DNA of 52,747 nt from Cyclobacteriaceae bacterium. Its GTDB lineage: Bacteria; Bacteroidota; Bacteroidia; Cytophagales; Cyclobacteriaceae. Below, piece by piece: positions 26,167-36,327 of this stretch. The stretch spans positions 1-52,747 of the forward strand of contig JAHEGY010000021.1 in the NCBI GenBank assembly GCA_024644875.1, read 5' to 3'. Every line of letters starts with the position of its first letter. Position 1 is the first letter of the stretch. The position numbers and the translations under genes are program-made. The notes under the pieces are model-generated. The model worked only from the letters and a program-made list of their open reading frames with translations, did not search any database and was not told where the DNA came from.

Positions 26167-28086
26167 TTAATGTCTAATCAATAATAATTGTCCTGTTTTG
26201 TTATACTTCTTATCAAGCTCATCGGTTGCCTCCATTTTGTAAATATAAGTAACTGGTGGCATTTCTTCTCCATTATATGTTCCATCCCATCCCATGTTTT
26301 GATCCTCGGTTGTATAAATGAGATCCCCATAGCGAGTAAAAATGCGCATCGTGAATTCTCTCATCTGTGTTCCTTCAGGTTTGAAAAAATCGTTCAAGCC
26401 ATCTCCATTTGGTGTAAAAGAGTTTGGAAGCCATAATACTGATTCTACTTGTTGAATCACAAAATTTGAATAGGAAATTAAAGAGGGATCATCATTTGAT
26501 TCAGCCCGGATCCGATAACGGATGATTTGCCGGGTAAGAAAAGTAGTGTCTTCATACCATCTGTTCAATCCTACATTTATTTCATTCAGGTAAGTTCCAT
26601 TTTCATCATAAACTTCAACAACATATTCCTGTACTCCGTTTTGCCAGCCTGTATATCTGTTCCATTCTATAAGTTGATTGTCTTCAATCGTTAAGAATAT
26701 GGTACAGGTTAAATCTCCGAGATTTGATCTGTTCCGGCATTCATCGAGATAGTTTATTCTATAACAAAAGCCTCTTGTATCAGTATCAAGTCCGGTATCG
26801 GTGTATTGGTTTACCAGGGTTGAATCTATTGTCGCGAAAACATCATTTTCTATTTCCCGCTGAATAAAATATGAAGTTATTGTCGCATTTTCCGGATCAT
26901 CCCAATTCAGACCGATGTCTATGCCATCCACCGAAGCAGTCGTGTTTTTAATGGAAGGGGGAAAATATATGATAAAGGATTCAACACAAACGGTATCGGA
27001 AAGACTTATTCCACCATTGCTGTTTGTATACTGAATTGAATAGCAGTAATTCATAAAACACTCAACATTACTATCCACAAAAACCTTCAAGTTTACATTT
27101 GTAAAGTTTTGAAAGGATTGATCGTTTCTAAACAATTGATAATCAGAAAAACTAAGAGGGAAGGAGTTCCATTCAACCCTGTTCTGGCCATTTTCAGCCC
27201 TCACATTTATTGAAATGGTACTGATTGTATCTGAATACAGGTTTTTATTTTGACATGCATCAAAAGCGGCAATCCTGAAAATGTTTATATCATTTTCGGT
27301 ATCGATAGAGTCAATGATAAGTGAGTTAGATGAGTTATCAAGATATTCCATGGATTGGAATCCTGCTGGAAAATCAATGGCTCTTTGTAAATCGTAAATT
27401 ATATCAGGCTGTAAATCATACTGCAACTCCACTGAACCGGTGATATTATTCTTGTTCAGTATTGCAACCTGATCCAGATCAGCAGGAATCAGGTTATTAA
27501 TGGTTTTAAAATCTTTTGTAACGCTGGCACAATTCTCTTTAGCATCAACATACAATCCTTTAACTCTGACGGAATGGGTGCCTGGGGGATATACAAAAGC
27601 CGGGACTGGTTCTCCACTATTCACTATTACAGAATCAGAAGGTGTAAAATAAACTTTATGCTGATCATAAACGTCAGGAAAAATCTCAATTTTGGCCCCG
27701 TTGTTCTCACAAGTGAAAATGGAATAATCCGGGTTTACAGACTCCCGGACAATTACCTCAAGAGTATCTGTCTTTGAAAATCCCGGTTCATCGATTCCTG
27801 TTAATTGTATTATCGCATAGGTGCCGGGAGTATCATATACATAGGAAATTTCCTCCCCGTCTTCGAAGCCTTCAAATATTCCATTGTTTGTGAAGTCATA
27901 CTGAATTACGGTCTCATCCGGGAAAGTATCTGTTTCTGTTAAAATGATCTTAAATGGATCGCATCCCTGGTTATATTCTGCTTCGAACCTGCCCAGCTGG
28001 CTTGATACCTGTCCGAAAAGGAGGGATTGCCATCCCGACAGGATAAGTATTGCATTGATAATGTATATTTTCCGTACAGTTAACAA
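26167..28086 (-). CDS. Secreted protein with T9SS type B (gliding-motility-type) C-terminal domain
   Basis: A 639-residue exported protein with signal peptide ending LLFGQ. Residues 35-110 resemble a PKD domain (FTNNGIFEGFEDGEEISYVY, TPGTYAIIQL), followed by several FN3-like modules of about 100 residues. The C-terminus LWLPNSFTPNGDGLNDFF ... RFTRYGD-like ... GWDGTYNG ... VTYIYKMEA is the type B (CHU/gliding-motility) sorting domain recognised by the type IX secretion system. It is therefore surface-exposed or released, probably adhesive or structural. Twelve bases separate it from ybaB. Confidence 0.9.
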   Translation of the reverse strand: MLTVRKIYIINAILILSGWQSLLFGQVSSQLGRFEAEYNQGCDPFKIILTETDTFPDETVIQYDFTNNGIFEGFEDGEEISYVYDTPGTYAIIQLTGIDEPGFSKTDTLEVIVRESVNPDYSIFTCENNGAKIEIFPDVYDQHKVYFTPSDSVIVNSGEPVPAFVYPPGTHSVRVKGLYVDAKENCASVTKDFKTINNLIPADLDQVAILNKNNITGSVELQYDLQPDIIYDLQRAIDFPAGFQSMEYLDNSSNSLIIDSIDTENDINIFRIAAFDACQNKNLYSDTISTISINVRAENGQNRVEWNSFPLSFSDYQLFRNDQSFQNFTNVNLKVFVDSNVECFMNYCYSIQYTNSNGGISLSDTVCVESFIIYFPPSIKNTTASVDGIDIGLNWDDPENATITSYFIQREIENDVFATIDSTLVNQYTDTGLDTDTRGFCYRINYLDECRNRSNLGDLTCTIFLTIEDNQLIEWNRYTGWQNGVQEYVVEVYDENGTYLNEINVGLNRWYEDTTFLTRQIIRYRIRAESNDDPSLISYSNFVIQQVESVLWLPNSFTPNGDGLNDFFKPEGTQMREFTMRIFTRYGDLIYTTEDQNMGWDGTYNGEEMPPVTYIYKMEATDELDKKYNKTGQLLLIRH

Positions 28087-28110
28087 AATGAACTTAACAG
28101 GGATGATTTA

Positions 28111-29487
28111 TTATTTCTTTTCCGCAACAAGTTTCTTGATCAATTCCTCTATTGATAGTTCAGCCTGATCTCCTGTAACCATGATTTTCAGTGTACAGAC
28201 GGCTTTCTTGAGTTCATCGGGTCCAATTATTAAAACGTAAGGAATATTCTTTTTATTGGCATAATTCAGTTGTTTCTTAAGTTTAACTGTATCAGGATAT
28301 ATTTCTGCATTTATCCCGGCTGCCCGGATCTTAGAAAGCATTCTTAGCGCAAACTTTTCTGCATTCTCCTCAAAGTTTGTTATCAGGATCTTAGTAGTTG
28401 ATACTTCCTGGGATTCAAATAATTGTAACTCATCCATTACATCGTATATTCGGTCAATCCCAAAAGAAAACCCCACACCTGATACGTCGGGCATTCCGAA
28501 TACACCAGTCAGGTTGTCATATCTTCCACCTCCACCGATACTGCCTATTTTGACATTAGTCGCCCTGGCTTCAAAAATTATTCCAGTATAATAAGATAAG
28601 CCTCTAGCAAGGTTAAAATCGAATTCAATTTCAGACATTTCACCCACAAAAGAATTGATGTAGAGCAGCACTTTTTCAACTTCCTCAATTCCAATCGTTC
28701 CCACCGGGGAATTCTTCAGGGTCTTCTTTAAAAATTCGATTTTAGCTTTGTTGCTACCGGTGAAACTGATAATTTCCACAAGGTTTTGAATGAAATCATC
28801 GGAGAAATCCCTTTTATATAATTCTTGTTTTACACCATCGAGTCCAATTTTGTCGAGCTTATCCAGGGCAACAAAAAATGTTTCAGATCTTTCTGATTCT
28901 CCGGCTACCTCAGCGATGCCCTCGAGGATCTTACGGCTGTTAAATTTTAACACATAATCCCTTAGCCCAAGCTTAGAGAAGGCTTCGTGCACCATAAGGG
29001 CGATTTCAGCTTCACATATTAAAGAAGCAGTACCTATCACATCAGCATCACATTGATAGAATTCCCTGTATCTTCCTTTTTGGGGTCGATCTGCCCGCCA
29101 GACCGGTTGGATCTGGTATCTTTTAAACGGAAATGCGATTTCATTGCGGTTCATAACCACATATCTGGCAAAAGGGACAGTCAGGTCATATCTTAGCCCT
29201 TTTTCGCTTATTTTGGATGAAAGAAGATTTGAGTCAGATAAAAGCTGTTCTTTTTCTTCGACTTTCAACAGGAAATCTCCTGAATTTAGTACTTTAAACA
29301 ATAATTTATCGCCTTCATCACCGTATTTACCGGTAAGAACCGACAGGTTTTCCATACTTGGGGTTTCCAATGGCAGAAAACCAAATTTCTCAAAAGTTTC
29401 ACGAATTGATCTGAAAATGAAGTTTCTTTTTACTGTCACTTCCGGGGAGAAATCTCTCATTCCCCTTGGTATGGAAGGTTTTATCAT
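28111..29487 (-). CDS. hisS: Histidyl-tRNA synthetase
   Basis: Class II synthetase charging tRNA-His. The 458-residue protein has motif 1 around GMRDFSPE, motif 2 in RYREFYQCDADVIG, the histidine-specific LARGLSYYTGIIFE and GGGRYDNL segments, and the C-terminal anticodon-binding domain with a poorly charged linker. Length is typical for Bacteroidota. It lies 24 bases before the T9SS protein gene and 19 bases after kbl, all on one strand. Confidence 0.98.
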   Translation of the reverse strand: MIKPSIPRGMRDFSPEVTVKRNFIFRSIRETFEKFGFLPLETPSMENLSVLTGKYGDEGDKLLFKVLNSGDFLLKVEEKEQLLSDSNLLSSKISEKGLRYDLTVPFARYVVMNRNEIAFPFKRYQIQPVWRADRPQKGRYREFYQCDADVIGTASLICEAEIALMVHEAFSKLGLRDYVLKFNSRKILEGIAEVAGESERSETFFVALDKLDKIGLDGVKQELYKRDFSDDFIQNLVEIISFTGSNKAKIEFLKKTLKNSPVGTIGIEEVEKVLLYINSFVGEMSEIEFDFNLARGLSYYTGIIFEARATNVKIGSIGGGGRYDNLTGVFGMPDVSGVGFSFGIDRIYDVMDELQLFESQEVSTTKILITNFEENAEKFALRMLSKIRAAGINAEIYPDTVKLKKQLNYANKKNIPYVLIIGPDELKKAVCTLKIMVTGDQAELSIEELIKKLVAEKK

Positions 29488-29506
29488 ATTGTTCTTCTTT
29501 GTTAGA

Positions 29507-30697
29507 CTATCTTAATACGCTCAGATCTTTTCCTATTTTGGTAAATGCTTTAATGGCCTTATCCAAATGCTCTTTTTCATGGACAGCTGAGATCTGAACT
29601 CTGATCCTGGCCTGTCCTTTTGGTACCACAGGATAATAAAATCCTATAACATAGATCCCCTGCTCCAGAAGTTGTGCCGCAAACTTCTGGCTCAGAATAG
29701 CATCATACAGCATTATTGGTACAATAGGGTGATCTCCGGGTTTTATGTCAAATCCAGCTCGGGTCGCTTCTGATCTGAAATATTTAGTGTTTTCCTCGAG
29801 CTTATCCCTAAGGCTAGTGGATTCAGACAGAAGATCCATAACAGCGATAGAAGCACCTACAATCGCCGGGGCCAGTGTGTTTGAGAAAAGGTAGGGTCTT
29901 GACCTTTGCCTCAACATATCTATAATCTCTCTTTTACCTGATGTGAATCCCCCTGAAGCGCCCCCGAGCGCTTTTCCAAGCGTACCGGTAATGATATCAA
30001 TCCGGTCCATAACATTTCTGTATTCATGAACACCCCTTCCTGTTTTACCCATAAAACCTGTAGCATGACATTCATCGCTCATAACAAGAGCATTGTATTT
30101 ATCGGCCAGATCACAGATTTTATCCAATTGTGCAATGGTCCCATCCATGCTGAATACCCCGTCAGTTACTATGATCTTCTGGGTTGCCATAGAAGCTTCC
30201 TTTAATTTAGCTTCCAGGTCTTCCATATCATTATGCTGATATCTGAACCGTTGTGCTTTACATAAACGTACGCCGTCAATGATAGAAGCATGATTTAGAC
30301 TATCAGAAATTATAGCGCTTTCAGCTCCCAGGAGAGGTTCAAATACACCTCCATTTGCATCGAAAGCAGCGGCATACAGTATCGTGTCTTCCATGCCGAG
30401 AAAATCTGATATCTTTTTTTCTAAGGTTTTATGAATGTCTTGAGTCCCGCAAATAAACCGAACCGAGGACAAGCCGAATCCATGAGAATCAATAGTTTTT
30501 TTTGCTGCTTCAATCACTTTTGGGTGTGCTGATAGCCCTAGGTAATTATTGGCACAGAAATTTAGTACTTTCCGGCCATCTGATGTAATAATCTCAGCTC
30601 CCTGAGGCGAGGTGATTATCCTTTCGTCTTTGTATAGCCCAGCTTCCTTTATATTGTTTAATTCTTTTTGAAGAACCGGCTTTAAGGTAGAATACAT
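29507..30697 (-). CDS. kbl: Glycine C-acetyltransferase (2-amino-3-ketobutyrate CoA ligase)
   Basis: PLP enzyme cleaving 2-amino-3-ketobutyrate with CoA into glycine and acetyl-CoA, the second step of threonine breakdown. The 396-residue protein has [44 protein letters not shown] and the PLP-lysine region [14 protein letters not shown]. The C-terminal [12 protein letters not shown] pattern fits Kbl rather than BioF. The enzyme of the first step (threonine dehydrogenase) is divergently encoded at 30929, which strongly supports the assignment. Confidence 0.95.
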   Translation of the reverse strand: MYSTLKPVLQKELNNIKEAGLYKDERIITSPQGAEIITSDGRKVLNFCANNYLGLSAHPKVIEAAKKTIDSHGFGLSSVRFICGTQDIHKTLEKKISDFLGMEDTILYAAAFDANGGVFEPLLGAESAIISDSLNHASIIDGVRLCKAQRFRYQHNDMEDLEAKLKEASMATQKIIVTDGVFSMDGTIAQLDKICDLADKYNALVMSDECHATGFMGKTGRGVHEYRNVMDRIDIITGTLGKALGGASGGFTSGKREIIDMLRQRSRPYLFSNTLAPAIVGASIAVMDLLSESTSLRDKLEENTKYFRSEATRAGFDIKPGDHPIVPIMLYDAILSQKFAAQLLEQGIYVIGFYYPVVPKGQARIRVQISAVHEKEHLDKAIKAFTKIGKDLSVLR

Positions 30698-30836
30698 GGT
30701 TTATAAAAATTTTATTTTAATTATTCAGGAAAATTTATTTGAATCTTTGTAAAAGATTGATCTTTTTTTACATTTTATTTGGTACAGCCTCTTAATATAT
30801 TGCAATATTCAAAATTCCTTCCTGAAATTCACTTCA

Positions 30837-30844
30837 CAAATATA
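30837..30844 (-). promoter_or_regulatory. Possible kbl promoter -7 element
   Basis: TATATTTG on the minus strand matches TAnnTTTG, but it lies 140 bases before the kbl ATG and has no clear -33 element. Confidence 0.28.
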
Positions 30845-30928
30845 TAAATTACATCGCTGAATAAATTGATTAAAAATTATTCATTTATCGGTTTATTCGT
30901 AATTTCGAGGAGTATATTTTTTGGCAGA

Positions 30929-31885
30929 ATGGAAAAAATTTTAGTGATAGGCGCCTCTGGTCAATTAGGCTCGGAACTTACAATTGCGCTAAGTAGCATA
31001 TATGGGGAGGCTAACATAATAGCCGCAGATTTGCATAAACCACATGGAGAGGAAGTCCATCCCATTTTTGAACATTTAGACGTCATTGACAAAAAAACCC
31101 TATCCGATATAATCCTGAAACACAGGATTACCCAAATATATCATCTTGCAGCCATCTTATCGGCAACAGGTGAAAAACATCCTGGCCTTGCCTGGAGGGT
31201 TAATATTGAAGGTTTGATGAACGTGCTGGATGTATCACGTGATCTGAAAATAAAAAAAGTGTACTGGCCATCTTCAATTGCAGTATTCGGCCCCAGCACA
31301 CCCAAAGAAAATACTCCGCAAACTACCATAACCGATCCGAATACCGTGTATGGGATCAGTAAGCTAACAGGGGAGCGTCTTGTTGAATATTATTACTATC
31401 ATTATGGCCTGGATGTACGAAGCCTCAGATACCCCGGATTGATTGGCTATAAGGCACTACCAGGAGGTGGAACCACGGATTATGCAGTTGATATATTCTA
31501 TAAAGCCATTAAAGGTGAGCAATATTCCTGCTTCCTGGATAAAGATACTTCACTTCCAATGATGTATATGCCGGATGCTGTTCGTGCTACCCTGGAAATT
31601 ATGGAATCTGATGCGGATCGAATTACGGTCAGGTCGAGCTATAATGTGGCTGCAGTTAGTTTCTCCCCACTTGAATTATATAATACTATTAAAGAATCTT
31701 ATCCGGAATTCAGTATTGAATACAAACCTGATTTTCGACAGGAGATCGCTTTATCGTGGCCGAAGAGCATTGATGATTCACAGGCTGGTTTAGATTGGGG
31801 CTGGAATCCCGAATTTGATCTTCAGAAAATGGCTAAAGATATGATCCTGCATTTGAAAGATTCAGAACTGATTATTTTACAATAA
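30929..31885 (+). CDS. tdh: L-threonine 3-dehydrogenase (epimerase-type SDR)
   Basis: A 318-residue extended-SDR protein. The N-terminal GASGQLGSEL is the NAD-binding loop, YHLAAILSATGEKHP is specific to the UDP-galactose-4-epimerase-like threonine dehydrogenases, and YGISKLTGE carries the catalytic Tyr/Lys; the PGGGTTDYAVDIFYKA segment is also typical. It oxidises L-threonine to 2-amino-3-ketobutyrate, which Kbl (divergent neighbour) converts to glycine. The start at 30929 gives MEKILVIGASG; a TTG 63 bases upstream would add a spurious leader. Convergent with the T9SS type A gene, 14-base overlap. Confidence 0.9.
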   Translation: MEKILVIGASGQLGSELTIALSSIYGEANIIAADLHKPHGEEVHPIFEHLDVIDKKTLSDIILKHRITQIYHLAAILSATGEKHPGLAWRVNIEGLMNVLDVSRDLKIKKVYWPSSIAVFGPSTPKENTPQTTITDPNTVYGISKLTGERLVEYYYYHYGLDVRSLRYPGLIGYKALPGGGTTDYAVDIFYKAIKGEQYSCFLDKDTSLPMMYMPDAVRATLEIMESDADRITVRSSYNVAAVSFSPLELYNTIKESYPEFSIEYKPDFRQEIALSWPKSIDDSQAGLDWGWNPEFDLQKMAKDMILHLKDSELIILQ

Positions 31886-32885
31886 ATTTTTTTGAGATAT
31901 TTATAGGGACCTCTACCTGTATAAAATAAAATCCAGGCTTTATATTATTTTCAAATTGTATTTGATTAACACCTGGTTGAAGAATACCTTTTTCAAAAAT
32001 AATACCGGTTATACTGTTAATTTTAAAGTAAGTTTCTTTATCCCCGGAAAATGAAACCATAATATAGTTTTCAACTGACGGATTCGGATACAATAAGATT
32101 TCAGGTCCTTTTACATCCATTCTCACGGCTATGATTCCATGATACTCTGATATACCATTTAAATCGGTTGCTTTTAATCGATAATATGACAATCCTCCGA
32201 ATGGAAGTTCATCGGTGAATTCATATTCAGTATTCTGAGAAGCGTTATTTGTTTCTGAGTAAATTTTTGCACGGCTTTGAAATATGGTGCCATTTTTTGA
32301 TCTCTCTATTGTAAAGAAGTTAAAATCTTTCTCATAAGTTGTACACCATTCAAGCCTTATACTAGTCTCCTCGCGAAAGGCTTTGAAATATAAGATCTTC
32401 ACAGGAAGCGGATCAGCTTCACAATCACCAGTTACAGCACATCCTCCTTCTGTGAGACTGTCATCAGTCAATTGATTTGGTGTTGTCAGGTTATTGATTT
32501 CAGATTTAGAAATTTTATTGCTTGAATTACCGATCCTGATCTGATCACTTTGCCCGCTACCCAGGGCCATAATGTCGGATCCAGTGGCCAATTGAATCGA
32601 TGAACTTGCATCCATATTTATTTTTCCGCCATCAAAGACTAATACACCATATACTTGGATCACTCCATTAAAACTAAGATTCGAATAAATGGTTATTGTA
32701 TCACCGAGTTGTATTATCAATGTATCCCCGTCCGACATCTCTGCAGGTGTATTCGTTCCATCCCAGGATGATGCATCTTCCCAGTCACCTCCATCGGTCC
32801 CATTGGATTCAAGTGTTGCCGCCAAAGTGTTAAATATTGGCAGAACAAAGACAATAGCGGTTATAAATACTACGAGTTTCCTCAT
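31872..32885 (-). CDS. Secreted protein with T9SS type A C-terminal sorting domain
   Basis: A 337-residue exported protein; the start at MRKLVVF gives a clean signal peptide ending NTLAA. After the signal comes a Gly/Asp-rich beta-solenoid-like region (GDWEDASSWDG, LSFNGVIQVYGVLVFDGG), then an FN3-like module (LPVKILYFKAFREETSIRLEW). The end ILLYPNPSVENYIMV ... GFYFIQVEV ... KKFIVK is the type A Por secretion domain that directs export by the type IX system and surface anchoring. No enzymatic motif seen. Confidence 0.88.
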   Translation of the reverse strand: MRKLVVFITAIVFVLPIFNTLAATLESNGTDGGDWEDASSWDGTNTPAEMSDGDTLIIQLGDTITIYSNLSFNGVIQVYGVLVFDGGKINMDASSSIQLATGSDIMALGSGQSDQIRIGNSSNKISKSEINNLTTPNQLTDDSLTEGGCAVTGDCEADPLPVKILYFKAFREETSIRLEWCTTYEKDFNFFTIERSKNGTIFQSRAKIYSETNNASQNTEYEFTDELPFGGLSYYRLKATDLNGISEYHGIIAVRMDVKGPEILLYPNPSVENYIMVSFSGDKETYFKINSITGIIFEKGILQPGVNQIQFENNIKPGFYFIQVEVPINISKKFIVK

Positions 32886-33000
32886 TACAATAAACAACTC
32901 ATATAGCAAAAAAAGTTAAACAAAAAGTCAATTGGGCAGCGTGACTGCGTAAAAATAGTAAATACTTCAATAATTACTATTCCAATCAAATATTAATCTA

Positions 33001-33217
33001 CCCGGATTGAAGAAATTAATAATAGGCCGGATCTTCAGAATTTGAAAGACTTTAAAAAAATTAGTAGTAACCGAATCCTCAGAACATGACAGACATCAAA
33101 AAAATTAATAGTAAATCGGATCTTCGGAACATGACAGGCGTCAAATTTGGTAATAGACCTGATCTTCGGAACATGACAGGCGTCAAATTTGGTAGTAAAC
33201 CTGATCTTCGGAACCTG
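33001..33217. repeat. Degenerate 42-45-bp tandem repeat
   Basis: Five copies of a unit beginning ATCTTCGGAACATGACAG and continuing to TTTGGTAGTAAACCTG can be aligned, with the ATC of each at 33031, 33075, 33120, 33162 and 33204 (spacings 44, 45, 42, 42). The third and fourth copies are nearly identical; the outer ones are diverged, and a partial tail copy lies at 33001-33028. The 412-base gap from 32886 to 33297 otherwise holds no convincing gene. On the minus strand the units read as a 14-15-residue peptide repeat (VPKIRFTTKFDACH) in a 79-codon frame (33035-33274) that is probably not expressed. Confidence 0.75.
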
Positions 33218-33297
33218 ATTATTCGCAAAAGATAGCGCGATAACCAGAAAAAGATTTCGGAATCTATCCGGCATTATTGATTTTATAATAAAAGGAT

Positions 33298-34749
33298 TTA
33301 CTCTCCTTGTCCAAGTGAATACCCTCTTTCTCCATCAAAAGAATACAGATTCTCTGTTTTAATAAAATCGAATCCTTTGCTGTTGATCTGGCTTAGTAGT
33401 TCTAATATATGAGTATGTGAGACTTCATTTCCTTCATCAGGTGAGACAAACCTGCAACGCCAATGGTCCGTACAGAAAGTGCCCGGATAACCGTCGGGAT
33501 AAACTTTTACACCCCGGTTCGTGATCATCTTGAGATTCAAAGCATCTGTATTGATCTTTTTCAGGGAATCTCCCAGTATCTTTGGATCACGCCCCTTCTC
33601 ATTCCAGTCAAAGAATACATCGACTCCAACCAATTCTTTTTTGGCAACAACATATTTATCCAATTCAATTTTTTTCATGGATGCCCCAGATTTATAGGAA
33701 ACCGGCCGTAACCGGTTAGGTGTTTGGCCAAGACGTAAGATAACTTCTTTAGCAAATTCTGAAGTCCACACTTTGCGAACAGAATCCTTATTATATATAT
33801 CCGATGTGTGTATGCCATCTTCAATGGTTTTAAGCCAGGCATTTTCTATTTTCTCAGCCACTTCAGCCTGATCGATATGAACCAGCATCATTACTGCTGC
33901 ATTTAATATTCCGGAGGGATTGGCTATGTCAAGACCTGCAATATCTGGAGCTGATCCGTGAATTGCCTCAAACATCGCCACTTCATCACCAATATTGGCT
34001 GATCCACCAAGGCCAACAGATCCGGTGACCTGGGCCGCAATGTCGGATATAATATCACCATACAAATTCTGAGTTACCACAACGTCAAGAGAATGTGGCC
34101 GGTCGGCAATAATTGCCGAGCCAATGTCTATGATCATATGGTTGTTTTCGATCTCAGGATATTCCCGGGCTACCTTGTCGAAAATTTTATGAAACAGACC
34201 ATCAGCTTGTTTCATTATATTATCCTTGGTCATGCAGGTTACTTTCTTACGGCCGTAAGCTTTGGCGTATTCAAAAGCAAATCGGATTATCCTTTCGGAT
34301 CCTGGTTTCGAAATAAGTTTTAATGCCTGTACTACCTCATTGGTCTGCTGGTGTTCTATCCCTGAATATATATCCTCTTCATTTTCCCGGATGACAACGA
34401 GGTCTGTAAGAGGGTGGTTGGTTGGAACGTATGGAAAAAAGGATCTGCAGGGGCGTACATTTGAAAAGAGGCCCAGTGCGACCCGTGTAGACACATTCAA
34501 GCTTTTAAATCCCCCACCCTGAGGCGTAGTAATGGGCGCTTTGAGAAATACTTTGTTATTGCGAAGTGATTCCCAGGCATCATCAGAGATCCCTGTTGGA
34601 ATTCCCTTACGATAAACTTTTTCTCCAATTTCAATTACATCAAATTCCAGGTTGGCACCGGCTGCTATAAGGACATCCAGTGTGACTTGCATGATCTCTG
34701 GTCCTATTCCATCTCCATATGCAACAGTGATTTTTTGTTTTCCAGGCAT
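33298..34749 (-). CDS. icd: NADP-dependent isocitrate dehydrogenase (long, Thermus/Rickettsia-like form)
   Basis: TCA-cycle enzyme oxidising isocitrate to 2-oxoglutarate. The 483-residue protein starts with ITVAYGDGIGPEIM, has the substrate Ser/Arg region GGGFKSLNVSTRVALGLFSNVRPCRS, IRENEEDIYSGIEHQ, NLYGDIISD and EAIHGSAPDIAG. A C-terminal extension of about 140 residues after the catalytic core (from about residue 340) is as in the longer Thermus/Rickettsia enzymes; E. coli Icd lacks it. Cofactor choice is inferred. It follows the transglycosylase gene by 14 bases. Confidence 0.93.
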   Translation of the reverse strand: MPGKQKITVAYGDGIGPEIMQVTLDVLIAAGANLEFDVIEIGEKVYRKGIPTGISDDAWESLRNNKVFLKAPITTPQGGGFKSLNVSTRVALGLFSNVRPCRSFFPYVPTNHPLTDLVVIRENEEDIYSGIEHQQTNEVVQALKLISKPGSERIIRFAFEYAKAYGRKKVTCMTKDNIMKQADGLFHKIFDKVAREYPEIENNHMIIDIGSAIIADRPHSLDVVVTQNLYGDIISDIAAQVTGSVGLGGSANIGDEVAMFEAIHGSAPDIAGLDIANPSGILNAAVMMLVHIDQAEVAEKIENAWLKTIEDGIHTSDIYNKDSVRKVWTSEFAKEVILRLGQTPNRLRPVSYKSGASMKKIELDKYVVAKKELVGVDVFFDWNEKGRDPKILGDSLKKINTDALNLKMITNRGVKVYPDGYPGTFCTDHWRCRFVSPDEGNEVSHTHILELLSQINSKGFDFIKTENLYSFDGERGYSLGQGE

Positions 34750-34763
34750 AATTTTTTATTTAT

Positions 34764-36209
34764 TTAATTGAAAAACTGCTTATAAATTTCAAATTGATTA
34801 TAGATGCTACTAACATAATTTACAGGTTCCCTCCCCCTGCAATATCCTGAATTTACAACCGGATCGTTAAAATATTTTGGTTTTGATTTTAACAAAATAT
34901 AATATTCTACATTATCGTCCCATACATTCGGGTTTTTACCATATTTTTCAGCAAGTTTCATGGCATCTAAAACATGTCCATGTCCAGTATTGAATGATGC
35001 CAGTACAAATTTTTCTAGCTCAACAGGATCATCGATATATTTGTCCCAGTATTCTTCAAGCCATTTTATATAGTTGGTACCTGCTTTAATATTTTGTTCA
35101 GGATCAAGAATCTGTTTTGCGCCGAATTCTCTGGCTGTATTTGGGATCAATTGCATTAATCCCTTTGCACCTATCCATGATTTAGCATTCGGATTAAATT
35201 GTGACTCCCGGTATATCTGTGCAGCTAGTAATCTCCAATCCCAATTGATGGTTTTAGCATACTTCTTAATAAGATCATCATATGGCGAGATCCTGTTGCC
35301 AGTTATCGTAGAAAAATCACTTTGAACCCTTCGTTTAAATCCCTTAGGATCATCATAATATTTTTTAAATAGAATATTGAAATCAGGTTTCCTTTTTAAC
35401 TCAGAGATCCAATTATTTAATTCATCCAGCAGTTCTAGTGAATTCTTTCTAATGGCCCAGCCTACTTGTGTTGGCAGGCTGATCGGCATATTTCCATCAA
35501 TGTTATCAAAATATGTTGCACCTACGTTCGCAAGGTCTTCGTCCGCTACGGTAAATTCAATGACCTTGTCTGCCACCATAACAATTAATTCCTCCGTAAG
35601 TACATCTCCACTTTCTTCAACTATAATAATATCACCGCCGATCTCATATGACAGATTTTCAAGCCTTTTGAAATAGGATGATCCCTTTTTAACATGAATC
35701 TTTTTACCTATTAATTCGGATGGACTTTTAACTAATTCATTTTCGATCTCATGTTTTTTCATATTTTCCCAACCAACTGGTTTATGCTGGATTAGCATCT
35801 GGCGGACTTCATAAAGAGGATCGACGAAGTTGACAATCTCCTTTCTTCCCTTTGTAAGGGTCAGTGCATGTGCGATTATATCCGCTTCTCCTCTCAACAA
35901 TTTCTGAAAGCTTGTTTTAATGTCATTTTCGATAATAATTTCAACATTTAAGCCATTCTTATCGCAAAAACCCTTTATCAGTTCATAGTGAAATCCCATA
36001 GCGCGGCCTTTGTAAAGGAAATAACCGGTGGAAGTGTTTTCAAGGATTACCCGAATACTTCTCCTTTCTATAATTTCAGCCAGGTCAAATTCAACAGAAG
36101 TAGAATCGAACTTCAGGGAATCTAATGAACCGGAATATTGGTTCTTAGAATCCTTTACTTCAGAACAGCTCCACAAAAAAAGCATTAAAAAAGGAATGAT
36201 AATTCTCAA
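34764..36209 (-). CDS. MltF-like membrane-bound lytic transglycosylase
   Basis: Two-domain murein hydrolase. With a TTG start at 36209 it is 481 residues and has a lipoprotein signal ending MLFLWSC; the in-frame ATG at 36362 would add 51 residues and overlap ahcY by 35 bases, so the TTG is preferred. Residues 45-280 form a periplasmic solute-binding (SBP_bac_3-like) module; residues 300-450 are an SLT lytic transglycosylase domain with the catalytic Glu in YRESQFNP, then GAKGLMQLIPNTAREFG and ASFNTGHGHV. This is the MltF/YfhD architecture: regulatory ligand module plus glycan-strand cleavage. Confidence 0.88.
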   Translation of the reverse strand: MRIIIPFLMLFLWSCSEVKDSKNQYSGSLDSLKFDSTSVEFDLAEIIERRSIRVILENTSTGYFLYKGRAMGFHYELIKGFCDKNGLNVEIIIENDIKTSFQKLLRGEADIIAHALTLTKGRKEIVNFVDPLYEVRQMLIQHKPVGWENMKKHEIENELVKSPSELIGKKIHVKKGSSYFKRLENLSYEIGGDIIIVEESGDVLTEELIVMVADKVIEFTVADEDLANVGATYFDNIDGNMPISLPTQVGWAIRKNSLELLDELNNWISELKRKPDFNILFKKYYDDPKGFKRRVQSDFSTITGNRISPYDDLIKKYAKTINWDWRLLAAQIYRESQFNPNAKSWIGAKGLMQLIPNTAREFGAKQILDPEQNIKAGTNYIKWLEEYWDKYIDDPVELEKFVLASFNTGHGHVLDAMKLAEKYGKNPNVWDDNVEYYILLKSKPKYFNDPVVNSGYCRGREPVNYVSSIYNQFEIYKQFFN

Positions 36210-36327
36210 GCCAGTAATTCCACCAGATATAAATAATGCTATACCGGAATGGCTGATATATTTTTTTAATATATCCAAAAGGAATGAATAATTGTTTTTG
36301 AAACTGTATGTCAGCTGAATACCAACC

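Noticed and set aside
33020-33217. CRISPR-like array
   Set aside because: The repeated units are similar along their whole length, with no unique spacers and no cas genes nearby; it is an ordinary tandem repeat.
33035-33274. 79-residue minus-strand protein with VPKIRFTTKFDACH repeats
   Set aside because: It exists only because the DNA repeats; the last spacing (44) breaks the frame pattern, and no start signal or homologue is evident. Kept only as part of the repeat.
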